A stretch of DNA of 64,000 nt from Tolumonas auensis DSM 9187 (GTDB lineage: Bacteria; Pseudomonadota; Gammaproteobacteria; Enterobacterales; Aeromonadaceae). The position numbers were made by a program, and so were the translations under genes. Location of the stretch: positions 974,501 through 1,038,500 of the forward strand of contig NC_012691.1 of assembly GCF_000023065.1 (NCBI RefSeq), given 5' to 3'. Each line of letters opens with the position of its first letter. Position 1 is the first letter of the stretch. Of this stretch, positions 29,807 to 38,907 are shown piece after piece. The notes under the pieces are model-generated. The model was not told where the DNA came from. It did not search any database and saw only the letters and a list, made by a program, of their open reading frames with translations.

Positions 29807-30649
29807 TCAGTAAAGCAGGGTATAGAGTTTTTTCCGGTATTTAGATACCAGTGGATCGCTGCCCATAGTAGCCAGAATATCCTGATAGGTTTTTCTGGCT
29901 TCACCGAAGCTCAGATCTTTACTCAGAATAGCGAACAGCATCTCCAGCGCTTCCTGTTTACGACCCGCCTGGCTGTATTGAATAGCCAGCTCTTGCTGTA
30001 ATTGTTTATTTTCCGGCTCTGCAGCCAGCAGGCTTTCCAGAGCACGGATTTCAGGACTGTCGGATGCTTGCTGAGCCAGATCCAGTGCAGATTTTACCTG
30101 CTGGTAAGCCGAATCCTGATAGACATTAGGAATAGCATTGAGTAATTCTTGCGCATCTTCCAGGCGAGCTGATTTTACACAGGCATCAGCCAGTGCAACC
30201 TGGATCTCATAACGTTGAGGTGCTATCTGATGTGCTTTCTGTAATACCGCATAAGCTGCACCGGCATCACCGTTTTGCAGCAGTTGCTGACCTTCAGCAA
30301 ACAGAGTCTCATCTTCTGTTGGCAAATATTTTATCAGCAGGTTTTCGACAGCAGCCGGCTCTTGTGGCCCCATTAATGCGTCCGCTGGCTGGCCATTTTT
30401 GAAAATCACCACAGCAGGCAGAGCCTGCAGACCAAGCTGAACAGCCAGTGATTGTAACTGGGGATCAGCCACATCCACTTTCGCCAGCGTGATTGCTGGA
30501 TTTGCTGGCCCGATCAATTGCTCCAGTTGTTGTCCCATAGGCCGGCATTCCGGTAATTGATCGGCATAAAAGAAGACTGCTATGGTTTTTTGCCGGGATG
30601 CTTCGAGTAACTCGGTATGAAAATTTTGTGGTGTGATGGTGACAATCAT
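29807..30649 (-). CDS. cnoX: Chaperedoxin CnoX (thioredoxin-like, TPR)
   Basis: 280-residue protein with an N-terminal thioredoxin fold (about 1-110) and C-terminal TPR-like helices. At the usual active site the sequence is LPEC instead of CxxC, as expected for CnoX/YbbN proteins, which are weak or inactive as reductases and pass hypochlorite-damaged clients to GroEL or DnaK. The start at 30649 overlaps the stop of the PPTase gene (ATGA), indicating coupled translation. Confidence 0.88.
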   Translation of the reverse strand: MIVTITPQNFHTELLEASRQKTIAVFFYADQLPECRPMGQQLEQLIGPANPAITLAKVDVADPQLQSLAVQLGLQALPAVVIFKNGQPADALMGPQEPAAVENLLIKYLPTEDETLFAEGQQLLQNGDAGAAYAVLQKAHQIAPQRYEIQVALADACVKSARLEDAQELLNAIPNVYQDSAYQQVKSALDLAQQASDSPEIRALESLLAAEPENKQLQQELAIQYSQAGRKQEALEMLFAILSKDLSFGEARKTYQDILATMGSDPLVSKYRKKLYTLLY

Positions 30650-31344
30650 AATGAATTCGGCTTCAGACAAAGGTGAGATATATATGGTGGCATCAGGGGC
30701 TGAATTTCAAGCTGCTCATTCAGAATATAGTATGCCACCGGGGTTTTAATGACATTTTGTGTGCTGATTGCGCAATGTAATTGAGGTATCGGATTGCTGT
30801 ATTCGGAGTAATAAATTTGCTGATCCAGTGAGTGCAGCGCTGACAGCAAGTCAAGTTTATGTAAACCGGCATTTAAGCCCGCCCCATGTGCTTTCAGAAT
30901 TGCCTCTTTTTGTGTCCAGAAACGGAAAAAAGCAGCGCGGAGATCCTCTTCCGGTAATGCACCCAGATATCGGAATTCTTCTTTAGTGAAGAATCTTCCG
31001 GCAACAGCCAGCCATGCTCTTTGCCGGGTATTTTCACTGAATTCAATATCAATCCCGACTGGTGACTTGGCGATGGCGATAGCAAGCCAGTGCTGATTGT
31101 GACTGAGGTTAAATTGCAAGTTGTTGCCAACCAGCTGGGGTTTCCCATGCGGCAGAGCAGCAAATGTCACTTTTTCAGGCAATTGACCGGTTAAGTGACC
31201 GAGAACAGTACGTAACAGCCCCCGGCTTTGCAGATAGAAATGTGCGTGTTCAGGACGAGAAATAGCATGAAGCCGGGCTGATTCGGCCTCTGACAGCCAG
31301 CTTGCCGGAAAAGTCATATCCGGCATATTCATATTGCAGAGCAT
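30646..31344 (-). CDS. 4'-phosphopantetheinyl transferase (Sfp/HetI type)
   Basis: 232-residue enzyme predicted to transfer the phosphopantetheine arm of CoA to carrier proteins. Motifs are NLSHNQHWLAIA, GIDIE (Mg2+ binding) and FFRFWTQKEAILKAHGAGL. The start at 31344 is supported by GGGAG seven bases upstream; an ATG at 31404 overlapping yejM has no such site. No carrier protein or synthase gene is in the window. Coupled to cnoX by a four-base overlap. Confidence 0.87.
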   Translation of the reverse strand: MLCNMNMPDMTFPASWLSEAESARLHAISRPEHAHFYLQSRGLLRTVLGHLTGQLPEKVTFAALPHGKPQLVGNNLQFNLSHNQHWLAIAIAKSPVGIDIEFSENTRQRAWLAVAGRFFTKEEFRYLGALPEEDLRAAFFRFWTQKEAILKAHGAGLNAGLHKLDLLSALHSLDQQIYYSEYSNPIPQLHCAISTQNVIKTPVAYYILNEQLEIQPLMPPYISHLCLKPNSL

Positions 31345-31354
31345 TACAGCGCTC

Positions 31355-31380
31355 CCGGATAACGAATGCCAGCTATCCGG
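31355..31380 (-). other. Hairpin between yejM and the PPTase gene
   Basis: Inverted repeat CCGGATA (31355-31361) / TATCCGG (31374-31380), between the yejM stop and the PPTase ribosome site. It has no T run, so mRNA processing or translation control is likelier than termination. Confidence 0.45.
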
Positions 31381-31393
31381 GAACCGTAACGGA

Positions 31394-33274
31394 CTATGGG
31401 GCATCTTTAAACCGGGTCAGCTCATTCATGACCTGCAGTAGTACCGCCATGTTAGGACGGGAATCATCCAGCAGCTGGTAGTTTTTCCTGGTATAGATAC
31501 TGAAGTCGCCCTGACGATTGAATTCGGTGATGGTGCCAGGCTCGTAGATCACATAATGCTGCCGGTTACCGAGCAGTAACCAGTCATGTAACTGATTGCT
31601 GAACAGATTTCTGCCGCTACTGTATGACTTATCTTCATTTTCAACACCCAGAACATCGTGCAGCAGGGTAGGCGCAAGATCATAATGCGTGCTCATTTTA
31701 TCCCAGCGATGAGCCATTTTTCCCGGCCAGCTGACGATGAATGGTACATTCATCTGATAGGTAGAATAATTGCTGCCAGAGCCCCAGCTATTGGTGTTGG
31801 TTTCGTTGAACTCCAGACCCCGATCTGCAGTGACAATCACGACCGTTTTTTCTGACAACTGGCGTTCCTGTAAGGCATTCATTACCAGCTGTAACTGTTC
31901 ATCGCTGTAACGGACAGCATTTTTATAGCGGTTAATAAATTTGTCGTGATTTTCCGGGGTAAAGGCTGCAAATGGATTGCCATCCAGTAATTCCGGCTGG
32001 AATGGTCCCTGATAATCTGCAGGCACAGCCAGTGTGGAAGGTACCGTTATATTCAGATAGCTGAACCATGGCCGCTCACTCGTCTGGCGTACCAGCCAGT
32101 TTTGCCAGCCAGCCAACGTCTGCTGATCGCTGTGTGGCGAGAGTTCCCTTTTGCGGCGGCTGATTTGTCTGACACCATGGAAGATACCTTTTCTATAGAT
32201 ATCCTGATTCAGACCATAGCTGGAGAATGCGCTTAACACATAATCCTGTCGCTGTAATTCATCAATCAGCAGTGGTGACACGCCTTCAGCATCAAAGTTA
32301 CTGCGATAGGCTTCCGGCAAACCATAGAAGAGACTGAACAGACTACCGGCATGATCGTTATCACCGGCAATATGCTGCGTGAATTGCTGGTTCTTTACGG
32401 CAAAGTCACTCAGAAAAGGCATGACCGCCGGTTGTAACATATCGGCCCGTAAACCACTGACAACGACCAGCAAAATATTGAGTTTTTCTTCGGACTCGGT
32501 TACCTGTAATGGCTGCAGTGGATAATGAAGGCGTTGCTTAGTGTGCTCCAGTTCGGCAACCTGAGCTGCTTTCGAACGATATTGTTCCATATCCAGCCAG
32601 CCATGTTTCGACAGGAACGACCGGGCTGTCATTGGATATGAGAGCGGGAAATTGGACCGCTGAGAAATAATCGGTTCATAGAGTTTGGCATCAGCGATGA
32701 TATATGTCAGATGCGTCAGTAAGAAGCAGCTGACCAGAATGCTGCTGATTGCATTTCCCCAAACGCCTTTCCGTCGGCGTAACTGCATTTTCCAGGTGTA
32801 ATTGGAAATGATCAGTTCCAGCAGAAATAAAACAGGGATAACGATAAACAGAAAATTCCAGTTCAGTTCAGACTTGGATTGCGCTTCTTTGAGCAATAAG
32901 TCCCAGACTGTCGGATTAATATGAAACTTAAAAACGTGATAAATCTGTGTATCGATGAGTAATACTGAAAGAACAAGAACTGCGATCACAACCGAGCAAT
33001 TTCGCATCAGCTTCTGATTCGGGATCAGGAAGCTGAGTGGGAATAATGTCAGCAGATAAGTGATAAATCCCACAAAAGAGAAATGGCCTAACCAGCTTAA
33101 AATCAGATAACCGATGCCTAACTGGGTCTCAGGCCATGGATTAGCCAGAATGTAACGACTGGAAATAACCAGAGCTAACAGGATGTTAAAAAAGGTGAAC
33201 CAGTGTCCCCAGCTGATAAGGCGCGAGATCTGGTCTCGTTGGAAAGCTCCGGGTTGTGGTCGCAGGATAGCCAT
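31394..33274 (-). CDS. yejM: YejM/LapC family inner-membrane LPS regulator (DUF3413, sulfatase fold)
   Basis: 626-residue protein with five N-terminal membrane helices (DUF3413; about residues 15-200) and a periplasmic sulfatase/phosphoethanolamine-transferase-like domain (LNILLVVVSGLRADML, FVSWPGK, THYDLAPTLL). The equivalent E. coli protein (YejM/PbgA/LapC) senses periplasmic LPS and, through LapB, controls LpxC degradation. The nucleophile position reads VSGLRAD, without Thr or Ser in the usual catalytic place, consistent with a non-catalytic regulator. One base after yejL. Confidence 0.92.
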   Translation of the reverse strand: MAILRPQPGAFQRDQISRLISWGHWFTFFNILLALVISSRYILANPWPETQLGIGYLILSWLGHFSFVGFITYLLTLFPLSFLIPNQKLMRNCSVVIAVLVLSVLLIDTQIYHVFKFHINPTVWDLLLKEAQSKSELNWNFLFIVIPVLFLLELIISNYTWKMQLRRRKGVWGNAISSILVSCFLLTHLTYIIADAKLYEPIISQRSNFPLSYPMTARSFLSKHGWLDMEQYRSKAAQVAELEHTKQRLHYPLQPLQVTESEEKLNILLVVVSGLRADMLQPAVMPFLSDFAVKNQQFTQHIAGDNDHAGSLFSLFYGLPEAYRSNFDAEGVSPLLIDELQRQDYVLSAFSSYGLNQDIYRKGIFHGVRQISRRKRELSPHSDQQTLAGWQNWLVRQTSERPWFSYLNITVPSTLAVPADYQGPFQPELLDGNPFAAFTPENHDKFINRYKNAVRYSDEQLQLVMNALQERQLSEKTVVIVTADRGLEFNETNTNSWGSGSNYSTYQMNVPFIVSWPGKMAHRWDKMSTHYDLAPTLLHDVLGVENEDKSYSSGRNLFSNQLHDWLLLGNRQHYVIYEPGTITEFNRQGDFSIYTRKNYQLLDDSRPNMAVLLQVMNELTRFKDAP

Positions 33275-33275
33275 G

Positions 33276-33509
33276 TTACTGAATTACCTTTTTGGTAACC
33301 GTAATAGATTGTTGCAGAGCCTGTGCAAATGAGCTTGCCACATCAGCACGTAATGCTTCCGGGACCTGCTTGTTGATGATATGAGTGGCCAGATTACCCA
33401 AAGCCAGCAAGCCGAGATCAACGGAAGCATTATGCGCCTGCAGAACGCCCTGAAGCTCCTGCATTAAAGATTCAATTTGTTCGGTGCTGTATTTAGAAAG
33501 GATCGGCAT
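33276..33509 (-). CDS. yejL: YejL family (UPF0352/DUF1414) protein
   Basis: 77-residue helical protein (MPILSKYSTEQIESLMQELQ; ALGNLATHIIN) of the conserved YejL family, function unknown. It directly precedes yejM and diverges from yejK with 87 bases between starts, the same three-gene arrangement as in E. coli. Confidence 0.92.
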   Translation of the reverse strand: MPILSKYSTEQIESLMQELQGVLQAHNASVDLGLLALGNLATHIINKQVPEALRADVASSFAQALQQSITVTKKVIQ

Positions 33510-33596
33510 GAAATATGTCTCGTCTTGCGGTTGTCAGGTGATGATCGCTATATAATACGACACCTTGCACTTTTTCACTACGATACTACCACTGCT

Positions 33597-34628
33597 ATGA
33601 GCCTGATTATTGAACATCTAATTATTCATTCGCTGCGTCAGGACGATAATGGCGTTCTGAAAGCCGATACCCGTTCTCAGGAACTTCAGCCGACTGCCGA
33701 CGTTCAGGAATGGGTGGAGCAACTGCATCGCATCTACCAGCAAAAGGGAAATAAATCCTATGCTTGTTTTCTGGCGGATACGGAGCAGCCGGAAAATCCT
33801 TCACCTTTTCCTCAATTGTTTCAGCAATATTTAGACAAGAATTTATCTTTTGTCGATTTCACGCATCAGTCAACAACGGTCTTGCTGGCGCAATTGAATC
33901 ATTATCAATATCCCGACGAAGGTGTACTGATTTTCTGTAAATATCAGTTTGTTGGTGTTGATTATATTCTGTTGGGATTACTGGATTGTGAAACCAGTGT
34001 GACATTAACCGAGCAACTGGAACTATCGCAGATCAAATATATCGATCTCAGTAAGATGCAATTGGTTGCTCGTGTTGATATTACTGAATATCAGACCAAT
34101 ACCGATTCCCGTCGTTATATATCGTTTATTAAAGGGCGGATTGGCCGTAAGGTTTCTGATTTCTTTATGGATTTTCTGGGGGCGGCAGAAGGCATAGATG
34201 TCAAACTGCAGAACCAGTTACTGATCCAGGCAGTGAATGAGTACTGTCAGCAAGTACCGATGCCGGCAGACGAGAAGGCTGCAACCAAGAAAAAAGTAGC
34301 GGATTACTATAAAGAACAAAGCGAAGAAGGTGCTGATATCGCGGTGAAATCAGTAGCTGAATATTTGCCGAAACAGAGTGATGGCGGGGATTTCTACGCT
34401 TTTATCAGTGAAGAATATGATCTGGATGAAGAGTTTCCGGTCGCCACAACAGCTCTGCGTAAACTGACCAAGTTTGTTGGTTCCGGCGGCGGATTGAATA
34501 TCAGCTTTGATGAAAAGTTACTGGGCGAACGTATTGCGTATGATGCGCAGAGCGACACCTTAACCATCAAAGGGACACCGCCCAATCTGAAAGATCAATT
34601 ACTGCGTATGCTGAAAGCCCGGCAGTAA
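33597..34628 (+). CDS. yejK: Nucleoid-associated protein YejK
   Basis: 343-residue protein of the NdpA/YejK family, which co-purifies with the nucleoid. Start MSLIIEHLIIHSLRQDDNG, the FIKGRIGRKVSDFFMDFLGA segment and C-terminal LRKLTKFVGSGGGLNISFDEKLLGERI match the family. The ATG at 33597 fits the usual N-terminus (E. coli 335 residues). Precise role unknown. Confidence 0.93.
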   Translation: MSLIIEHLIIHSLRQDDNGVLKADTRSQELQPTADVQEWVEQLHRIYQQKGNKSYACFLADTEQPENPSPFPQLFQQYLDKNLSFVDFTHQSTTVLLAQLNHYQYPDEGVLIFCKYQFVGVDYILLGLLDCETSVTLTEQLELSQIKYIDLSKMQLVARVDITEYQTNTDSRRYISFIKGRIGRKVSDFFMDFLGAAEGIDVKLQNQLLIQAVNEYCQQVPMPADEKAATKKKVADYYKEQSEEGADIAVKSVAEYLPKQSDGGDFYAFISEEYDLDEEFPVATTALRKLTKFVGSGGGLNISFDEKLLGERIAYDAQSDTLTIKGTPPNLKDQLLRMLKARQ

Positions 34629-34631
34629 TTG

Positions 34632-35219
34632 TTATGACCACTGCCAGCTGCGTGATGGTGTAATTAAAGCTGGTAGTGGTATGTCCCAGATTTCGGTGGG
34701 GATCATCTCAACTTGCTGACAATCATGCGCCAGCCCGACCGGAAAAGGGCGGCCAGTTTGTTGCCAGTTTTCCAGTGTCCGATCATAAAATCCGCCACCC
34801 ATGCCTAACCGGTTCCCTTCCGCATCAAAAGCGACCAGAGGTGTAAAAATAATATCTATTTCATGTTTGGGCACGATATGGCTGGAGTTCATTTCCGGTT
34901 CCGGGATCCGGAAACGGTTCAGCAACATAGGGGTATCAGGCGTGTAGGATAAAAACAGCAGATGTCCCTCATGAAAGGGATGTAATACTGGTAAGCAGAC
35001 TTTGATTTCATTTTGCCAGCACCACTCGATAAGTGGTTGAGTGTCCAGTTCACCATCACACGCGAGATAAAGAGAAATACAGCGGGCCTGGTGTTTTTGC
35101 AAAAACGGGACAACGTGCGTCACTAATTGTCTTGCCGCATGCTGTTGCGCCTGAGAACTCAGTTCACGGCGGCGGGTTCGTATTGTTGTTCGGAGAAAAT
35201 CTCGGTCGATGAGCGTCAT
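34632..35219 (-). CDS. fau: 5-formyltetrahydrofolate cyclo-ligase
   Basis: Converts 5-formyl-THF to 5,10-methenyl-THF with ATP, recycling a folate storage form. GMGGGFYDRTLENWQ and RRRELSSQAQ are typical. 195 residues. The start lies only about six bases from the 3' end of 6S RNA, so it is probably expressed from the ssrS transcript, as in E. coli; no separate ribosome site is obvious. Confidence 0.92.
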   Translation of the reverse strand: MTLIDRDFLRTTIRTRRRELSSQAQQHAARQLVTHVVPFLQKHQARCISLYLACDGELDTQPLIEWCWQNEIKVCLPVLHPFHEGHLLFLSYTPDTPMLLNRFRIPEPEMNSSHIVPKHEIDIIFTPLVAFDAEGNRLGMGGGFYDRTLENWQQTGRPFPVGLAHDCQQVEMIPTEIWDIPLPALITPSRSWQWS

Positions 35220-35225
35220 AAAGAA

Positions 35226-35408
35226 GTGAGGTCCCGGGGTGCCGTTGCAGGCTTCGGTCCTTGAACCCGAGAGTTCAAGGCGGAAATCTGACTGCCAATC
35301 TCAGGCTTCCCGGTCGGGCCGGGCATGCACACTGACTAGCGAGCGACTTCCTTGCAAAAAAATTATCGGCTCAGGGACATAAGCCCACTGACGAACACCC
35401 CAGGAAAT
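35226..35408 (-). ncRNA. ssrS: 6S RNA
   Basis: About 183 nt on the - strand between zapA and fau, its conserved location. The 5' part (ATTTCCTGGGGTGTTCG then CCCTGAGCCGATAAT) and 3' part (AGCCTGCAACGGCACC) align with E. coli 6S RNA. The closing stem pairs TGGGGTG with CACCCCG. It mimics an open promoter and binds sigma70-RNA polymerase in stationary phase. Ends are estimated from the alignment, give or take a few bases. Confidence 0.92.
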
Positions 35409-35417
35409 ATTTTTCGT

Positions 35418-35744
35418 TTAGTTACAATCATCTGCCGACAACTTACTCTGTTCTTTCAGTGCTTCCTGAATAACATCGTTAAGCTGTCTGATGCGTTGTT
35501 CCATGCTTTCAGAATATTGTTGAATGCGATTTTTTTCAAGTAATAATTCGTGACTCAGGTTCAAAGCTACCATAATAGCCAGCTGCTCATTACTGCTGCC
35601 ACGCGCCCGGATACGCAAGTCTCCTAACGCATCGTCCAGTTTTTGTGCTGCCTGTCGTAGCAACTGATATTGGTCTGGCTGACAAGAGACCCGGTACGCG
35701 CGTCCCAGCACATTAATTTCTACGGATTCCAAAGACTCTGTCAT
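35418..35744 (-). CDS. zapA: Cell division protein ZapA
   Basis: 108-residue protein that bundles FtsZ protofilaments. N-terminal beta domain (VEINVLGRAYRVSCQPDQ), then a long coiled-coil helix from about residue 45 (LAIMVALNLSHELLLEKNRI onward). Followed ten bases later by 6S RNA and then fau; divergent from ygfB as in E. coli. Confidence 0.94.
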   Translation of the reverse strand: MTESLESVEINVLGRAYRVSCQPDQYQLLRQAAQKLDDALGDLRIRARGSSNEQLAIMVALNLSHELLLEKNRIQQYSESMEQRIRQLNDVIQEALKEQSKLSADDCN

Positions 35745-35900
35745 GTTGATAATTCGTTCTATACCAGTTTATGGCAGTAAATAGGGGCGACTATATAACT
35801 GCGATCTGCAAGTTGCAAGCGTTCTCACTGGTGACAGTCGGCTGTGAATGTTAGGATCAGCCATCTGGTGGTGGTTTCTGTTGATCGCCGCACTATCTCA

Positions 35901-36479
35901 ATGGTTTATCGTATGAATAATAATGTTTTTCAGGAATATGTGCAGGCTGAACAGCTGCTGGAACAGAATGAAGTGATGGCGTCCCCGGCGGAGCTGCACG
36001 GGATCATTTGCGGTCTGCTTTGTGGCGGTGTGCAGTCGACGGGTAAGCAATGGCTTACTGAGTTTAACTCACTGGTAAACGATGGGATGCCGATGCCTGC
36101 TGCAGTCCGGAGCTGGCTGGAACAACTGTTTTTACTGACTCAGGCTGCACTCTCTCAGCAATCGGGGCTGCAGTTGTTATTGCCGGATGAAGATGGCCCA
36201 CTGGATGAACGTTTGCAGGCGGTCAGTGAATGGGTTCAGGCGTTTCTGGCCGGTTTTGCGGTCATGCAGCAGGATCTCGATCGCGCTTCGGAAGAACTGC
36301 AGGAAATGATTGGTGATTTCAGCAATATCACACAGCTGGATGATGAATTTGAAGAAGATGAAGATAATGAAGCTTCATACTTTGTGCTTTATGAGCATGT
36401 GAAATTAGGCGCTATGCTGGCATTTGAAGAGTTTGGTCAGTTTCTTCCTCAGGCTGAAAAGCGTCCGACGCTGCACTGA
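35901..36479 (+). CDS. ygfB: YecA/YgfB family (UPF0149) protein
   Basis: About 192 residues, helical, with ASPAELHGIICGLLCGG, an acidic stretch (DDEFEEDEDNE) and the family C-terminus ending PTLH. Function in this lineage is unproven; Pseudomonas YgfB modulates beta-lactamase expression. The start is uncertain: ATG at 35901 or 35913, neither with a strong ribosome site. ubiH follows after 11 bases; the pepP gene that usually separates them is missing. Confidence 0.88.
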   Translation: MVYRMNNNVFQEYVQAEQLLEQNEVMASPAELHGIICGLLCGGVQSTGKQWLTEFNSLVNDGMPMPAAVRSWLEQLFLLTQAALSQQSGLQLLLPDEDGPLDERLQAVSEWVQAFLAGFAVMQQDLDRASEELQEMIGDFSNITQLDDEFEEDEDNEASYFVLYEHVKLGAMLAFEEFGQFLPQAEKRPTLH

Positions 36480-36490
36480 TTGAACTTATC

Positions 36491-37681
36491 ATGACGATCC
36501 GGATCGCAGATTATGATGTTGTAATTGCTGGTGGGGGCATGACGGGTGCCACGCTGGCTATTGCATTGGCACAACTTAAACCATCCGGAAAAGCATGGCG
36601 GATTGCCCTGATTGAGGCAAAAATACCGCAACAGCAAGCTCACCCGGGGTTTGATGGTCGTGCTATTGCATTATCTGCCGGCAGTGTGGCCGCATTACAG
36701 CAGTTGTCGTTGTGGCCTGCATGGAGACATGCGGCACATGCGATACGTCATATTCATGTTTCGGAAAAGGGTCATGCTGGTCGTGTCACTATGGACGCGG
36801 ATGAATTTCAGCTGCCGGCTCTCGGGTATGTTCTGGAATTGTCTGTGGCAGGGGCGAAGTTGTGTCAGCAACTGACGACTCTTCCCAACATCACGCATTA
36901 TTGCCCATCAAGTCTGGTTTCCTTTGTTCAGTCAGCTGATTTGGTTACATTGACGCTCTCTTCAGGAGAACAGATTTCTACCCGTTTACTGGTTGGGGCG
37001 GATGGCGCGCAGTCGGTAATTCAGCAGCAGCTGAATTTACCTGTACAACAGCACGATTTTTCCCAAAGTGCAGTCATTACCTCATTACAGGTTGATGGAC
37101 CGGTGCACAGTCGTGCATGGGAGCGCTTTACGGCGCATGGTCCGCTGGCCTTATTACCTCTTGGCGATCAGACTTATTCAGTGGTCTGGTGTCAGTCACC
37201 AGAGCAGGCCGCAGAGACTATGCAGCTTACGGATTCAGATTTTACCGCGAAGTTGCAGCAGACCTTTGGCTTTCGCGCCGGTCGTTTTATGAAAAACGGG
37301 GCGCGGGCAGTATATCCGCTGGCACTGCGTTATCTGACTCAATCAACGCACCACCGTGTCGTCTTGCTGGGGAATGCTGCGCATCAGCTGCATCCGGTTG
37401 CCGGACAAGGATTTAACCTGGCGATGCGTGACGTCATGGCGTTACGGGATTCTCTGCAAGATGCATCTGATCCGGGGGCGTATGCTGTATTGCGGAACTA
37501 CCGGCAACGGCGTGAAGGTGATCAGCAACGTACAGTCTGGCTGACTTCATCATTAGCATCTTTGTTTGTAGAGCCAGCTTTTCCTCTGGTGATAGCCCGC
37601 CAGACAGGACTGATGCTGATGAATCATATTCCTTGTTTAAAAAATGGTCTGGTGCAACAGGCTTTGGGGCATAAATCATGA
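36491..37681 (+). CDS. ubiH: 2-octaprenyl-6-methoxyphenol hydroxylase UbiH
   Basis: FAD-dependent aromatic hydroxylase of aerobic ubiquinone synthesis. Dinucleotide fold VVIAGGGMTGATLAIAL, the DG motif LLVGADGAQS, and the second FAD motif VVLLGNAAHQLHPVAGQGFNLAMRD are intact. 396 residues. Overlaps ubiI by four bases (ATGA), so the two are coupled. Assigned to UbiH rather than UbiI by order and by MTGATLA after the glycines. Confidence 0.93.
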   Translation: MTIRIADYDVVIAGGGMTGATLAIALAQLKPSGKAWRIALIEAKIPQQQAHPGFDGRAIALSAGSVAALQQLSLWPAWRHAAHAIRHIHVSEKGHAGRVTMDADEFQLPALGYVLELSVAGAKLCQQLTTLPNITHYCPSSLVSFVQSADLVTLTLSSGEQISTRLLVGADGAQSVIQQQLNLPVQQHDFSQSAVITSLQVDGPVHSRAWERFTAHGPLALLPLGDQTYSVVWCQSPEQAAETMQLTDSDFTAKLQQTFGFRAGRFMKNGARAVYPLALRYLTQSTHHRVVLLGNAAHQLHPVAGQGFNLAMRDVMALRDSLQDASDPGAYAVLRNYRQRREGDQQRTVWLTSSLASLFVEPAFPLVIARQTGLMLMNHIPCLKNGLVQQALGHKS

Positions 37682-38868
37682 AGATGCTGGATCTGGTTAT
37701 TGTTGGTGGCGGAATGGTGGGTCTGGCGTTAGCGTCTGCTTTGCGTGACAGCGGATTGCGTATCGCCGTGGTGGATAAAAAGTTGCCCGATGACATAACT
37801 GCTGAACCGGCAACCAGAGTCAGCGCGCTGAATATTGCCAGTGAACGCTTTCTCAGTCGCATCGGTGCCTGGCCGCTATTAAGTCGTAAACAATATTTTT
37901 CTGGAATGGCCGTCTGGGAAAAGGATAGTTTTGCTCATTTTGAGGTGGATGCCGGTCAACTACAGCAACCCCATCTTGGCCATATTGTTGAAAATAATCT
38001 GTTGCAACATGCGTTGTTAACTACCTTACAGGATTCACCGGTCGAATTGCTCTTATCTGCTCAGATACAGTCCGTATCAGAAAATGAACAGGGCGTCGTT
38101 TTATTACTGGATAATCAGCAGATGTTGTTTACCCGCTTGCTGATTGCCGCTGACGGCGCTAATTCCCTGTTACGGCAGCAATTCCGGATCCCGTTAGCCA
38201 GCTGGGATTATCAGCAATCAGCACTGGTAGCTACCGTCCGTACAGCTGAACCGCATTTGAATGTTGCCAGACAGGTGTTTACCCCACAGGGACCTTTGGC
38301 TTTTTTACCATTATGGCAGGATAACCTTTGCTCGATAGTCTGGTCATTACCTGCGCTACAGGCTGAGGACCTGGCCTCCTGTCCGGAAGCTGAGTTCAAT
38401 CACCGTCTGGCCGCGACATTTGATGTCAGGCTGGGTCTCTGTGAGTTAATGAGTAAGCGAGTGCTGTGTCCGTTGACGGCGCGGTATGCTCGCCAGCTGG
38501 TGCAATCACGTCTGATTCTGCTGGGGGATGCGGCACATACTATTCACCCTTTGGCAGGACAGGGCGCGAACCTGGGACTCATGGATGCAGCGGCACTGGC
38601 GGATACGCTGATGCAAACAATAACAAATGGTATTCCGCTGGATGATACCAAGACGCTGCGTCGCTACGAGCGTTGGCGTAAAGCGGAAGCGGTGCAGTGG
38701 CTGGCAACCATGGAAGGGTTTAAGCAATTGTTCAGCGGTGAACATCCGTTGAAGAAATTGGTCCGGGGCACGGGCATGCGTCTTGCGGCACACAGTATGC
38801 CGCTGATAAAACCGCTCCTTGGTCAGGCACTCGGCGCTGACGGGGAATTGCCGGTATCAGCGCGATAA
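37678..38868 (+). CDS. ubiI: FAD-dependent ubiquinone hydroxylase UbiI (VisC)
   Basis: C5-hydroxylase of ubiquinone synthesis, paralogue of UbiH. LVIVGGGMVGLALASAL, ATRVSALNIASERFL, LLIAADGANSLLR and LILLGDAAHTIHPLAGQGANLGLMDA are present. 396 residues (E. coli 400). Last gene of the ygfB-ubiH-ubiI operon; convergent with the dnaTC pair. Confidence 0.93.
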   Translation: MKMLDLVIVGGGMVGLALASALRDSGLRIAVVDKKLPDDITAEPATRVSALNIASERFLSRIGAWPLLSRKQYFSGMAVWEKDSFAHFEVDAGQLQQPHLGHIVENNLLQHALLTTLQDSPVELLLSAQIQSVSENEQGVVLLLDNQQMLFTRLLIAADGANSLLRQQFRIPLASWDYQQSALVATVRTAEPHLNVARQVFTPQGPLAFLPLWQDNLCSIVWSLPALQAEDLASCPEAEFNHRLAATFDVRLGLCELMSKRVLCPLTARYARQLVQSRLILLGDAAHTIHPLAGQGANLGLMDAAALADTLMQTITNGIPLDDTKTLRRYERWRKAEAVQWLATMEGFKQLFSGEHPLKKLVRGTGMRLAAHSMPLIKPLLGQALGADGELPVSAR

Positions 38869-38889
38869 TCAGTTAGCCGGTAGCCGGAA

Positions 38890-38907
38890 AAGGCGGCATC
38901 AGCCGCC
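38890..38907 (-). terminator. Short hairpin at the end of the dnaTC operon
   Basis: GGCGGC (38892-38897) / GCCGCC (38902-38907) overlapping the last codons and stop of the dnaC-like gene, followed on - by only four T; a weak terminator. Confidence 0.5.
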
